Shown here one piece after another: positions 24,830 through 36,104 of a stretch of 64,000 bases of DNA (positions are counted from its first letter, which is position 1; the number at the start of each line of letters is the position of its first letter). Origin of the DNA: Sanguinoderma infundibulare. Taxonomy: Eukaryota > Basidiomycota > Agaricomycetes > Polyporales > Polyporaceae. The position numbers and the translations under genes were made by a program. The stretch lies in the NCBI GenBank assembly GCA_032821775.1, contig JAVLRN010000007.1:124001-188000 (forward strand), in the 5' to 3' direction. The notes under the pieces were generated by a model. It was not told the DNA's origin, made no database searches, and saw only the letters and a list, made by a program, of their open reading frames with translations.

Positions 24830-25440
24830 GCATTGTCCACCCACGTCGTTGAGGGGATCCTAGCAAGAGTCGACCTCATTCAACGATCCTTCGACTTAGG
24901 CTGGCGGGGCTGGGGACAGGCCCGCGCCTGGAAATTTATTAATGTCCGAGTCAGAGTACTCCTCCGAGGTCGAAGAGCATACTTCCAGCGTGCAAGGACC
25001 CGAACATACCAACGGGTTGCAATGACAACGAAGTCGAGCAAATTCCATGCGGATTTCCCAGTTTCCCCGTTCTCTGGCGCTGGTCTCAACTCCCCGCTCG
25101 TGTGGTGTGGTCAACGTACAGTGCATTTGTTGGCAGTCGGCGCGGAGAGCGGAGACGAGTCTCAGCGCGAGTCGCGATCGCCTTCTTGCTCCGAGAGACG
25201 TACAGAGGGGGAGGTTGCGATGAATTACCAGGCGTTGATCCACGACATGGTTGAAGAACAGACGTTGCTTAGCTGATGCTCAGAGTAGTGTGCCTTGAAG
25301 ACGCCGAGTGTAGCGTCCGTTCCCGACATGAGGTATAGCGAAGCTGCTCCGAAGTACGTTGATGAAGTTCAAGTTTGAGAGGGGTAACATTGAATTCAGC
25401 CCTGCGATCACCCACAGAGAGAAGAGAAGTAGCGCTACGT
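24830..25440 (-). pseudogene. 3' flank of copy E with N-terminal MFS remnant
   Basis: Inverted relative of 3440-4100. On the minus strand about 25250-25370 reads YFGAASLYLMSGTDATLGVF and KAHYSEHQLS, aligning with VFGAVLILFAQGLMQSFGVF and ETYYTQHQL of the intact copies. It converges on copy E, as its partner does on copy B. Only this exon piece survives. Confidence 0.5.
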
Positions 25441-25549
25441 ACGGCACGTTCCACCACACCCAAGCCCATATATCGATGTGGGATCGTTGGCCGTGGAGAG
25501 CTTGACCTCAACTTGAAAGGTGCGAGGTGGCATGGCCTGCCACGGGCCG

Positions 25550-26150
25550 CGCCGCGCCGCAGTTTGATCCCATCTCAGATCCTCAGTCCCATGCTTCCGC
25601 TAACTCTCCGACCCCACACGGCCGAGGTAACTCATTCGACTCCGACTCGCACTGGCCAACCACTGCCATCGCTCTCTGACCATGCCACAAACCGACGTCG
25701 TTCTCACTCTCTGCTTCACCGTACCATCTACGGCCTGCACTCGCTGCCAATCCGACTCCTCACTATGTCTCCCAACTTCTTCGCAGGTTTTCATCGTCCG
25801 CAATGATTCAAGATGGGTCTCGCAGCACACCGACTGCTCTTGCTCCTCGTCACCAAACGGCGAGTGCGGCGGAACTCGTTGTCTCCTTGACTGCCCCTCG
25901 GGGTTGCCTTCTGGAGAATGGTGTCAACGGATCGCTCCTCCAGTCATGCCGTGTACGTACGAATGATTGCGTGTTCAAATGATGTATCCATTCTCCCTCC
26001 TTCTATACCCGCCGCTTTTCGTCCCCGTACCCCATGAAGCATCCTCCAATTCAAGTTTACATTCCAGACATCCGAGTCGCGTGTATATACTCAGTCGCAA
26101 CCGTTCAGGCCGCTCATATCCTATGGTTCGGCTACAGGTTACGTCGACGT
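25550..26150. repeat. Dispersed repeat S, copy 2 (shortened)
   Basis: Matches the middle of 17380-18660 and 29690-30330, for example the gcctcggggttgcc segment followed by a ctcctggagaa-like stretch. No intact ORF. Confidence 0.5.
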
Positions 26151-26169
26151 TAAAGATCAGCCACTGACT

Positions 26170-26999
26170 ACCGCTTCCCAGGTTCTCTAAACTTTGCTAC
26201 ATTGGGTATCGGTACCAATGACCAACCACGGACCTTGACTGTACGTCTCGCTCGCCGCGGGAACCGCACCCGTTTCGGTTGGAACTAATCTCCGTCTTTT
26301 CCTTAGCAGATTCGCTTGGCACCCCATTCGAGACATTTCATCTCTTGAAGGCAGGCAAGGCAGGCCTCGACAACGTTCCATCTCATTAAGAAATTTCCTG
26401 TCCGGCCGATGTTGCTGGACGAGATAGGGAATGCAAGTCGATACTTGCCTCCCCAGGTCAATCTTTGGGCAAGTGCATTGTTCTCATTCGGATGATCTTG
26501 TCCTTACGGCTGCGAGCCTCCTGACGGCCTTGATGATGGATCGTGTATAGGCCGTGCTGGGTTCATCTCGCTGGGTAAGGCGCATGTGCCTTGGTTGACG
26601 TGAGACACATTGCACCTATGAACGCGATCGTCAACGGACCGCTCGGCACTCGAGACACAGGGAGCCGACCAAGTGAGCCGATGGATCGAGGAGGATGGCG
26701 TTGGAGGTTGGGGAATGGCGGGCGGACACTGGATCGTGATTCGCTCTTCTGTTCGCTTCCGGCTGCTGTTTCGCGCCCTCGTTCTCTCGCATGTTTCCCT
26801 CTCTCCTCTTTGGCCGTCGCGTACGGCGTGGAGATGGCAGTCTGCAGAGACGGCCGACGCGATGGCCCGCCCCTGTTGAGAGTCCGGCGATGGCGCGTCA
26901 ATAGGCGGCGCGTCGTGGTCGTCTCGCGCCGAGTTACTGTATTCCTTCACGCATGATCTGTGCGACGTTTGACCGAAGGGCGATCGGCTCACTCTCGGC
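26170..26999. repeat. 5' flank of MFS copy F
   Basis: Related to 21900-22520 (direct) and to 11100-11890 (inverted). The D-like remnant exon found upstream of the other copies is not visible here; repeat S stands in its place. Confidence 0.45.
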
Positions 27000-27466
27000 T
27001 CATTTGTTCCGATCTCGTTTTATCGTGTGGAGGTTCGTCGATGGCGATCCCGGCTCGGAGTAGGGCTCGAGGGAATGCTATATCTATGTGATGCCTCGGA
27101 CGCCCTGAAAGCAAGTTCTTCCCACCCCCTCCCAGTCTCTCAGTCTCTCAGTTTGCGTCTGTCGAGCCCAACGAGTTCCCGCGAGTAGTCCTGTCTTGTC
27201 AGTCGCATACGCGCCTGTGTTTTGTATTTCGGCGAATCTCTCTGCTGTCTATCGATCTCTGTCGACGATCTGACTCGCTCCTCCGCCTCGCCTCTAGATC
27301 TCCCTCTCGTCTATTTCCCCGACCCCCCTCAGACAGCGACGTCCTACGGCCACGGGGCGACCTGGAGCTCCCTCCCACTTGGTTTCATTCACAACGTCCT
27401 TCCGGGTTCCCTTGTACTCCACACTCCTCACCCACCGACTAGTCGATATCTCTCCAACCCCCAATC
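27000..27466 (+). promoter_or_regulatory. Class II promoter and leader of copy F
   Basis: GCTATATCTATGTG at 27077-27090 lies about 385 bp before the ATG, as in E. The CT-rich leader is conserved although the gene behind it is frameshifted. Confidence 0.35.
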
Positions 27467-29096
27467 ATGGCGGCATATCGTGGCAACAGTTCAGAGGCGT
27501 ACTCCCCTTCAGACGCGAAGGAGACGATTGCCTCCGTATCCAGGGTCGACGTCGAGCATCAGTCCGAAGACCACGCTTCACCGACGGGGGATTCAAAGCC
27601 TGGCTTACTGTCTTCGGAGCAGTCCTGATACTGTTCGCTCAAGGACTGCTTTTGTCATTCGGTGTCTTCGAGACCTACTACGGCGAGCATCAGCTCAGTC
27701 ACCTCTCCCCTTCCACCATCTCCTGGATTGGATCATTAAAATACTGGGTAATGGACTTCTCTGTACGTCTCTCTCGCGCATCCTCATCTTTCCATATAGC
27801 TAACGCGTGTACTTTATTGAAGGGGTCTCTTTGGGGTCCGTCTTGGACATGTACGGTCTACCGATCTTGTTGATCGCCGGGTCCACCTTGACCGTCCTCA
27901 GCACCATGATCATTACCGTCTGTACCGAGTTCTACCAGTTCATCCTCGTCCAGGGCCTGCTTATGGGACTGTCGCTTGGAATGATGTAAGTCTCTATCGT
28001 CCTGGCTGTGGTCACTGTCAATTCAATCCATACTCCCGGACTCTTCGCTTCAGACATGGTCCGGTGCTCGCTTCCATCTCTCACCATTTCACGAAACGCC
28101 GGGCCACCGCTATCGGAGTCCCACTGGCAAGTAACGGTTTAGGTCAGCACTGTCCATCGCGTCTTCGTTCTGCCCCCTTCTTAACGCGGTTCCTCAAGGC
28201 CAGATGGTCTTCCCAATCGTGGCCGGTGAAGTTTTTCCTCGCATCGGATTCGGCTGGACGCTCCGTGCTGTGGGATTCTTCCAGCTCGTCCTCTTGACCA
28301 TCGGGTCTGTCGCTATCATAGGACGAGCCACAGAACCCCCGGCGGGCGAGGGAGGGCCACGCGTGCTGTGTCTCCTCTTCCAAGCCCCACTAAGAGCCTG
28401 CGCGATGCGCCGTTCGTGTTGTTCGTGACAGGCGCGTTCTTGATCAACTTTGGTGAGCAGGCGCACATTCCTCTTCACCGGAAGGCTAGTCGCGGCACTG
28501 ATATCCTTCTTGTTTCAGGTTTCAGCATCCCATTGACGTACCTGTCCAACTACGCCGTCTCCAGGGGAATCCCGTCCTCGAACGCATTCTACGTTGTTTC
28601 CGCTCTGAAAGGCGGCGGCATCGTTGGACGCATCGTCGGCTCTGTGGTCGCTGACGTCGTCGGCCGCGTCAACACTGCAGTCCCGACTGCGTTCCTCATG
28701 GGCCTCCTCGTGCTTGTGTTCTGGATGTTCGCTCAGAGCTTCGTACTCCTCGTTGTCTTCGCGGCCATGTACGGCTTGTTCGAAGGCGCGTACCTATCCC
28801 TTCGAATCGCGTGCGTTTCGCAGATCTCGGACCTTAAGGAGGTGGGGACGAGGATCGGCATATTCCTCAGTATCATGTCCTTTGCGTGAGTTTCAATGGG
28901 TTCTTCGAGTAACTTAGTCTGATATGGACGTCACAGAGATTTGGCCGCCGGTCCTACAGCAGGCGCGGTGTTGAAGGCGAACGGCGGGGACTACACGGGG
29001 ATGATCGCACTATCTGGTACAGTGATGATTGCCAGGTCGCTGATCACTCTTCTCTCGAAGTACAAAGTCAACAACAACCTACTCGCGCGCGTGTAG
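27467..29096 (+). pseudogene. MFS transporter copy F, frameshifted
   Basis: All exons of the family are present and in order, from the ATG at 27467 to the TAG ending at 29096, but two frameshifts break the protein. Against copy E one C is missing near 27575: gaccacgcttcacc here, gaccacgccttcacc in E. This shifts the frame just before GGFKAWLTVFGA. A two-base gain near 28320 (after SVAII) shifts it again before SPLPSPTKSLRDAP. Exon motifs on both sides stay well preserved: FETYYGEHQLSHL, MYGLPILLIAGS, HFTKRRATAIGV, TYLSNYAVSRGIPSS and DVVGRVNTAVPTAFLMG. This suggests recent loss, or sequencing error at one or both places. No alternative ATG would rescue helix 1. Confidence 0.75.
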
Positions 29097-29204
29097 GCAT
29101 GTAACTAGTTTTGAAGATGTATGTATTTGGATGCCTGGACGATGACTTATCACAGAACAAACCTCATAAAATCTGCTCGCCACGGAAGGTGGACCCGTCT
29201 CGGA

Positions 29205-29640
29205 ACACATGCTGCTCGGGGATATGGTTGACTTTCGAGTCCGTTTTTGGCCCACTTCATTCAATACTCTGTCGTTCAACCTCGCATGGACAAGCTTCAC
29301 CCTGTTGATCCTCCTCCGCAGCCCTCATTGCCCTCGGTACACCTGGGTCGGCCAGGAGGGCAGTTTCGAGCTCCTGAGTGCTTGCGCGGCAGCAGAACGG
29401 CGTCGAGGAACAGGCTAGAGACGAGAAGGCTTCGGCAGTATGAGAAACGCCAATACTGGCTTTAGGCGGATTCCCTGATGTGAAGGTAGAAAAAGGCAGC
29501 TTGGATGAGATGAAGGGTGTCAGTGACGCGGGCTCAAATGTTTGGTGGACGCAATGCGTTGGGTATTAATGATTTGGCACACATTCACGACCAGCATTCT
29601 TGCTGGGCCGGACCCGTACCGGCATTACATAGAGCGAACG
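29205..29640 (+). pseudogene. C-terminal fragment of the 42-kb MFS gene
   Basis: The plus strand encodes LSFNLAWTSFTLLILLRSP followed by HCPRYTWVGQEGSFELL. This matches the last exon of the transporter at 42154-44221 (LNLAWTGFTLFILLLRGP, HCPRYTWIGWQGGFELR). DNA similarity continues past the stop of that gene into its 3' flank (29535-29640 against about 44225-44330). Only the last exon is present. It directly follows the 3' flank of copy F. Confidence 0.7.
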
Positions 29641-29689
29641 AAGATAACGCACCGCGAGCAAGACTAGTACGAGTTGGAGGAATATCATG

Positions 29690-30820
29690 ATGATGCACGC
29701 CGCTTCAGCGAGCCGCCGACAAATCTTTTGCTCCGGCCCGTCCGGCGGTACGCTTTTGGATCCCCGGCCCGCTCTTTACCGAGCCTCCGTAACGGCGGCT
29801 CCGGCGCCAAGCCTCCCTCGTAACTCGTTCGAAACTGGCCACCATCTCGGACTCACTCTCTGTCTGACTGAACTCGAGCTGAAGGCCGTTGCGGAGCAAG
29901 ATATTGTCAATGCCACAACCCGGTTAATCACTATCTACGACCCTCTACGGCCTGCCCCCGCTGCCAATCGGACTCCTCACTATGTCTCCCGGCTTCTTCG
30001 CACGCCTCCATCCTTCGCAGTGATCCAAGATGGGTCTCGAAGCACACCGACTGCTATTCCCTCGTTGTCATAAGGCAGCGAGTGCGGTGGAAATTATTGT
30101 CTCCTCGACTACGCCTCGGGGTTGCCTCCTGGAGAACGGTGTTGACAGACTGCTCGTCCAGTCCGAATGTGTACGTGCGATTACGTGTTCGAATGGCATA
30201 TCCATTCTGCCTCCTTCTATACCCGGTGCTTTTCGTTCCTGTCCCCCTTGAAGTGCTCGAATGCAAGTTTAGATTCCACACATCCGAGTCGCCCGCATAT
30301 AGTCAGTCGCAACCGTTCAGACCGCTTTTATCCTACGGTTCGGCTACACGTCGAAGACACCCCCATCCCTTCTTTTCTTTCCACCTTCCTTTTTACAGAT
30401 GCTTCGCGGCTTCAAAATCTAGCCGGTGCTTCGATACCGATGGGGTGATAGTCACTCAAGCGTGCGCCCGATGCGCTTCTCTTGACTTGCACGTTCAGCT
30501 ATCTGCGAAGGGGAACTATTGAACAATGTTCGTCCCTTCACACTTCTCCGCGGTTAGATATGCTAATCGGTTTCTTTTCCTACGTCGCCTGACTGTGCAT
30601 ATGACAGCTCCTATCGTTCTCAGTCCCTGCAGAGATACATCAAGATCCTTCGCCTTCCCGACCGGTTGGCGCCATGCGTTTGGAACAGGTCAGAAGGCTT
30701 TCCGACTCACACATTCGGTTAGTTGTCGCGGATCTATGGCTGGACGTCATCTAGGATGTGTTCTTAGGTACGTAACGCGTTGCTACCTTCATGCAACGTG
30801 TGCACTGAAACATTCGTTCC
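29690..30820. repeat. Dispersed repeat S, copy 3
   Basis: Matches 17380-18500 over most of its length and 25550-26150 in the middle. Several short plus-strand ORFs exist, but none is shared with the other copies. Confidence 0.5.
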
Positions 30821-31470
30821 TTGAACTCTCATCCGTCTTCAATAGTCATGCTCCAACTGGGTGGGCGCAGTTTCGTGCATTGGACCAATTTTGGAGGTGT
30901 TGACATCGAGCTTCTGGCTTCAAGCTTCAAAAAAGATGGGAAGGGCGGATGGGTGGAGCTGGGCACGAAGCAAAAGGTCCTCAAGGCTGAGCGGGTGGCG
31001 CCGGGCATGCGGTTAACTTATCGACGAAGACGAGTATCGCGCGGAGGGTGCTGCAGGGTGCGTACTGTATCTATGTTTTGATTGTCACAGCCTTACTGGC
31101 CGCTTCGTAGGCTGTGAGTATGGGACGTGAGCTCAAGATCTCTGGTGGCGTATCGGACGATGTGCTAGTTGCATGGCCACAGGCGCGGAGAAGGCTCCCA
31201 ACCAGTCCTAATCTCGCTATCAGGTGCGCAGAGCAACGTCTATGTCTGATCTCTATTCCGTTGGAGCTATTTGCGGTCTTGCACTGGCTCGTTGCGGGTC
31301 ACTTTTTCCCTGACAATGCCAATTTCAACCGTCGGTGCGGAATCGGTATGGTCAGTTTGCAAAGGCCAGTGAGCGCATCGCATGTCCAACCACGATGCTA
31401 CGGACAAACCGTTACCAGTGAGTCAATCAATGTGCTGTCATCCCTGCTCCGGTATGTTGAAAAGTGTTTC
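30821..31470. repeat. Dispersed repeat T, copy 2
   Basis: Matches 20580-21000, for example the cttctggcttcaagcttcaa segment at 30910-30929 against 20626-20647. Homology continues to about 31765. Confidence 0.5.
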
Positions 31471-32205
31471 TCACGTACAGAGAAATCGATGGTGGCGTTG
31501 GTGGATCTGATTTGGTTGCTGGGCCTGGCAGCACGGCCCGGCCGACCTACAAGGTACAAAGGGAATGGGGAGTCGGCCTGAAGCAAGGTCTGTGTTTGTA
31601 TGTCTTACGCCGCCCATATTGAATGTTAGTGCCAATGTGCGGTTGCGCCACTTACTATTATGTAGTTGCTCAGAGAAGTTCCGAGGCATCCTCGGGCCAG
31701 GCGTCGTCTTCGACGACCACGCGACGGGGTCAGCTCTGACTCGGACTAAACGACAGGGCCCGTCGCCGCTGGAGAGGATGGAATCGATGGCAGATGATAT
31801 CTCCTCATCTGCGGGTGGGAGCAAAGAGGAGCGTGCGACGGGAGTGTCCGCGCCAGGAGAGATGGCGTCCAGTTCATCCTGGGGTTGGGAGGGAAGGCGA
31901 GGAGGGGAGGTAGACACACCTCCTGCAACAGCGCGGAGTGAAGCTCCAAGCGCAGGGCGCTGGGCCTCTGAAGGAGACGGGACCTGCCCGGAGGACTGAT
32001 CAAGGCGGGGGTACGGGTCAGCAGAAGAGCGAGAAGAAGCAGATTCACCGCGAGTACGATGCGGGCCAGTGGAGGAGGCCATATCCGGACCTTGGGGGGG
32101 CGGGGCGGGGGAAACGACGAAAAGCGAGCAGACAACGACGGAGTGCCAACGGTGCGGACGCCCATCGGGATGATGGTGGTACGAGGGGTCAAGAAGGGAT
32201 GCCAT
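31471..32205 (-). CDS. Uncertain proline/serine-rich ORF, 244 aa
   Basis: An uninterrupted minus-strand frame starts at an ATG that directly follows a TATATAAT-like stretch. The product is rich in Pro, Ser and Arg and has no domain I recognise. Its C-terminal third overlaps repeat T, and a second long frame (31746-32597) overlaps it on the same strand. Both may be chance ORFs in GC-rich DNA. No splice signals or homologous copy in this window support it. Confidence 0.2.
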   Translation of the reverse strand: MASLLDPSYHHHPDGRPHRWHSVVVCSLFVVSPAPPPQGPDMASSTGPHRTRGESASSRSSADPYPRLDQSSGQVPSPSEAQRPALGASLRAVAGGVSTSPPRLPSQPQDELDAISPGADTPVARSSLLPPADEEISSAIDSILSSGDGPCRLVRVRADPVAWSSKTTPGPRMPRNFSEQLHNSKWRNRTLALTFNMGGVRHTNTDLASGRLPIPFVPCRSAGPCCQAQQPNQIHQRHHRFLCT

Positions 32206-32548
32206 ATTATATAGTCCGCCTGAATAGTTATCCCTCGCAGCCGTCCAGGCCTGGTGCCGGTGCTGGTGCTTGACCTCACGCCCCCATTCAAAAGAACTTG
32301 ACGATTAAACCTCCATGCACTCTCGCGCGGTAGTTTCAGTAAAACAATGGATAACAATAAAGTATACAACGGGACTAAGAACTGTACAAGTAATGATAAG
32401 AGCGCAACAGTCATACCAGCCTCAACGGTATTATCTCGAGTACTATGTTCTGCAAGAATCCCATCCCAGCCAGCGCATGATGAGCACGAAGCTAGGTTGG
32501 GCACGGGACATCGAATGCGGACGCAGACCGCAGCCAAACCCGGCGGCA

Positions 32549-35144
32549 TCACAGGTGCGGATTGGGCCCACACCGAAACGTAGCCAGCTCGTTCCACTCC
32601 TCCGACGTGCTCGTCGGCATATGCACGTCAATCAGTGAGTACGTCGGCATCCGCATGCGCACCCCGCCCCTCTGTCCCTGTCCTGTGCCACTAACGTTCT
32701 CGCTAGTCGGCCGCGCCCGCGACCGTTCCCGACCCCCGCGCATCGCGGACTGCAGCGGATGGTGTGCGGTCGGTCTCGCGCGCTCGTGGGCGGGGAGCGC
32801 CGTGGTCGCAGTCACCGCCGCTTCGGCTGTCGCGCGGTCACCATCGCCCGATTCGCGCCCAAAGTCCGGGTTGGCGATGATGATGTCGATCACGGAGTCC
32901 TCCCGCGCAGGCGTCATGGTGTGGGAGAGTGAGAGGGGACGACGTGCGGCCTCAAGGCGGCGGCGCTCTAGCTTGCGCTGCATCTTCGGCCATCTGTATA
33001 CTGCGACTGTTAGGCTCCAGGCCGGTGCGAGGGAGAGCAGAAGGGCGGTTATCTGTCGTGAGAGGAAATGTTAGTATCAGCGGAAGTCGACAAGGGGAGG
33101 CAGATAAGAGCGTGAAGGGGCGCACGCACTTGGCCAAAGCCGGAAAGGCTGTTCTCGCCCGCAAAGATACAGTTAGCTTGTATTTGGATTTCTGATGCTG
33201 GGGAATGTGGTGGCGTGTTCAGCAGCCATGCGCGCATGTAGGACCAAAGCACTGACATATAATGTAAACAGACCAGAGCACGACGCTCACGATGTTATAC
33301 CCGAAGATTAGCAGCCCCGCAGTATCGTTCAGCGACGGGATCGCGCCAGCAGCAGCCTCGTACACCTGACGATATAGCGGCCGCGGAGTCGACAGCGCGC
33401 TCGATGCGGTCCCCACCAATGATGCCGGGGTTGAGCGCGCGGTCCACGACCGCGCACGGACAGGGCTTGACAAAGCGAGGATTACGGTCATGGCCATCGT
33501 GATCCCGAGCGAGAACAGCAGCCAGAACACCCACACGACCATGTAGCTGTCGTTGATCTCCGCCGCGGTGAACCGGTACAGAAAGAAGATGAGCGCAGTC
33601 TGGCCGGAGCAGTTCGTCTGCGAGTATACGGGCGAGACGAAGAGGACGACGCCCCACGCCCATTGGAGGACGACCTGGGTGAGGATCGCGAGCGCGAGTA
33701 TGATCCGCTGGCGGTTTTGCGCACGCTTGAACTTGGGCCCGTCCGCGATCATGTCCACGGCATCGCTGACCATGCGCTGGCTCCGGTTGTCCGCGTCGGC
33801 GTGGATGTCGAGAGCGAACCGCTCCTTGTAGTACTCGTGTGGCGTCAGCCGCCAAATGGAGAGCGTGGGCGCGACAGCAAGAGAGCTGATGCATGAGAGG
33901 GTCGCGAAACTATCGGGGTGGAGTTAGTTCCTAATATCAGTGGTTGAAGATGAAACAAACGAAGTACTGAGAGACACCACTCACGAAGAAAGGTGTCATC
34001 CCAGTACGCCGCGTGAAACTTTAAGTATATTCGTGCGGCAGAAATTGCCTATCACGCATTCTCTTGGTTCAGCGCGACGCGAGCGCACAGAAGACATACG
34101 CGGGGCGAAAAGCACGTCCGTCCAGAGTATGTTGCCTGGCGATGCCGGAATGAGCACTGGCAGTCGCCAGGCGCAGGAGTGGCGGCCTTTTTCGGCTTCA
34201 ACATCCGAAAATGGCGTCGGACGCACATTGTAGCACACGGACTACCTGGCGAGATATGCATGAAGGGATACGTCCCGTCCATCTGATCCAAATTCATCAG
34301 AAGTTAAGGGAGGGCATTTGCGTGGCCTTATCTTTCTTGGTGCCAACCACGCCCCTCCCTTGACGGCTGGTGACGAGACGAGGAACTAACCAATACACGT
34401 TCCCGACAGATCTCCTGTCCGAGTGCGGCGTGAAGCTTTGATCGGGGACGGACAAAAGCTTCAGAGCCTCGATCTCCGGTTGCACTGTGCCAAGAGTGCC
34501 AACCACATTGATCGTTCTAGTGGCGTGGGGCGCAGGGGACAGAAAGTAGCGGTTCACGCCAACAATTCCCTTATCGCGCAGATAGAGAGGCACAGAAATG
34601 CGAGGCGGAGGACTCACTTCATGGTGAGGATGGCGTGGTGGAGGGTAATGTTCTGAGCACGCTTCTGGATCATCGCAGCGATGACCAGAGCAGCGGTTAG
34701 GATAGTGGCAGCCCAAGTGGAAGGCACCGAGTCTCTCTTCGAGAAGACGACGAGGAGAGCTAGACAGGGCGAAGACGAAATCAGTATCGTATGTGAGAGG
34801 GGACACAAGGCACCACCACACCGATGCTTTCCATCCAGTTCCGCCGCTCGGTATTCGAACTATTGCAACCAATGCCGCAGCTCCACGCGCGGATAGAGCA
34901 GACGCGACTTACTGTTCGTGAGGCTCTGCAAATAGAATGCGATGCGGACTCCAATCCCTGCGAGATCGGGGTTCGGGCAAAGGGCCGTGCAGTTTGAGGG
35001 GTCGTTAGGATCTTGAGCGCAAACAAGACCCGCGAGCGTGGCATTCTGCAGTATGACGTTTGTCGCATTCTGGAACGCTGGATTCTGGGAGCTTGAGATG
35101 TCGCACCACCACCGCATCACCAGGTTGTCGAGGGAGATGATGTA
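32549..35144 (-). CDS. Fungal multi-pass membrane protein of unknown function
   Basis: A spliced gene for a membrane protein of a family common in basidiomycetes. In order the exons give an extracellular Asn/Cys-rich part with NPDLAGIGVRIAFYLQSL (35144 to about 34912), a helix ATILTAALVIAAM (34759-34616), then FATLSCISSLAVAPTLSIWR and HEYYKERFALDIHADADN. Next come the helices AILTQVVLQWAWGVVLFVSP and VVWVFWLLFSLGITMAMTV, then LLIFGYNIVSVVLWSVYI, and ITALLLSLAPAWSLTVAVYR. A cytosolic Arg/Ser-rich tail ends at 32549. The intron between ATMN and FATL, about 34615 to 33911, is about 700 bp, far longer than the others. The first exon, expected to hold a signal sequence, is not resolved, so the 5' end is partial. 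Function unknown. Confidence 0.65.
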
Positions 35145-36104
35145 CTATAGCATGAGAGGTGGTCCCAGAGATGGCGAAGCGGGAAGCGAGGTAGAGGCGG
35201 ACCTACCAAGCGGGTAGGAGAGGGTATATAACGTCGGGCATGCGCTGTGTCTGTGCGAGGACGACGTGTTGAGACGTTGGATGTCAAGACAAGCGGCGGA
35301 GAGGTAACCGGTGCGTGAGATATGCATTGTATCTACACGTGGAAATGGCTGTGGCCACCCGAGCAAGATCCGGACAGTCTGCCAGCGTTGAGAGCGTTAG
35401 ACGTTAGCCTCCAGAGATAAGGACCACATATTACTAACTTCACCGTTCACTTCGCCTTGACGAGCGTCAGACCCTGTCAGGTTCGAACTCAGCAAATAGC
35501 TCGCAATTGAACTTACGAGGGAACCAAGGGCTATATCCAGATGTGAGTCTTGAGGACAGGGTCAGTGCAGGGAACCACCGTAGCAGCGCCGTGACGTAAT
35601 AATATTACGTGACGGTCGGCTATCAAGGAGCAAAGGAGCGCCTTGCGGCTGCTTCGCTGTCCAACGACGCTCTGAATGCGACCGACAGCTACCCGTTTCC
35701 ACCGGCAAACTCTGCAATCCGCCATATGCATGCGTTGATTATCGCCCAGCCACATGTCCTCCGTATCTTGACATAACTGCTGCGCTTGACTTCTTGATGT
35801 ATCTGTGGCAATACCATATTCAACATATACACCGCCCCCACCGAACAAGGTTATGTTTGCTTATGGTCTCAGCATGGATAAGGGACGCCTGCAATGAGCC
35901 CATAAAGCCCCCAACCCTGCCCACGATCCGTCTCACCATCCGCCACCCTATCGCTATGAGGGTCGCAGTAGCATCAGACTTGCGGGAACGAGTCAGTCGT
36001 GGCCAGTCTGGCGAGCCGAAACACAAAGCTCAAGTCAGAATAGTTGAGGTCCCACGTCAGCGGCTCCAGCAGCAGCGCGAACGCATCATCCAGTTTCAGA
36101 GGAG
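35145..36104. other. Intergenic region between divergent genes
   Basis: It lies between the membrane protein (minus) and the amino acid permease (plus), so it should hold both promoters and the missing first exon of the former. A 105-codon minus-strand ORF at 35531-35848 has no support. Confidence 0.4.

Noticed and set aside
1..31000. A CRISPR array or bacterial operon as an explanation of the regular repeats
   Set aside because: The repeats are kilobase-sized gene duplications with intron-containing genes; there are no short direct repeats with spacers.
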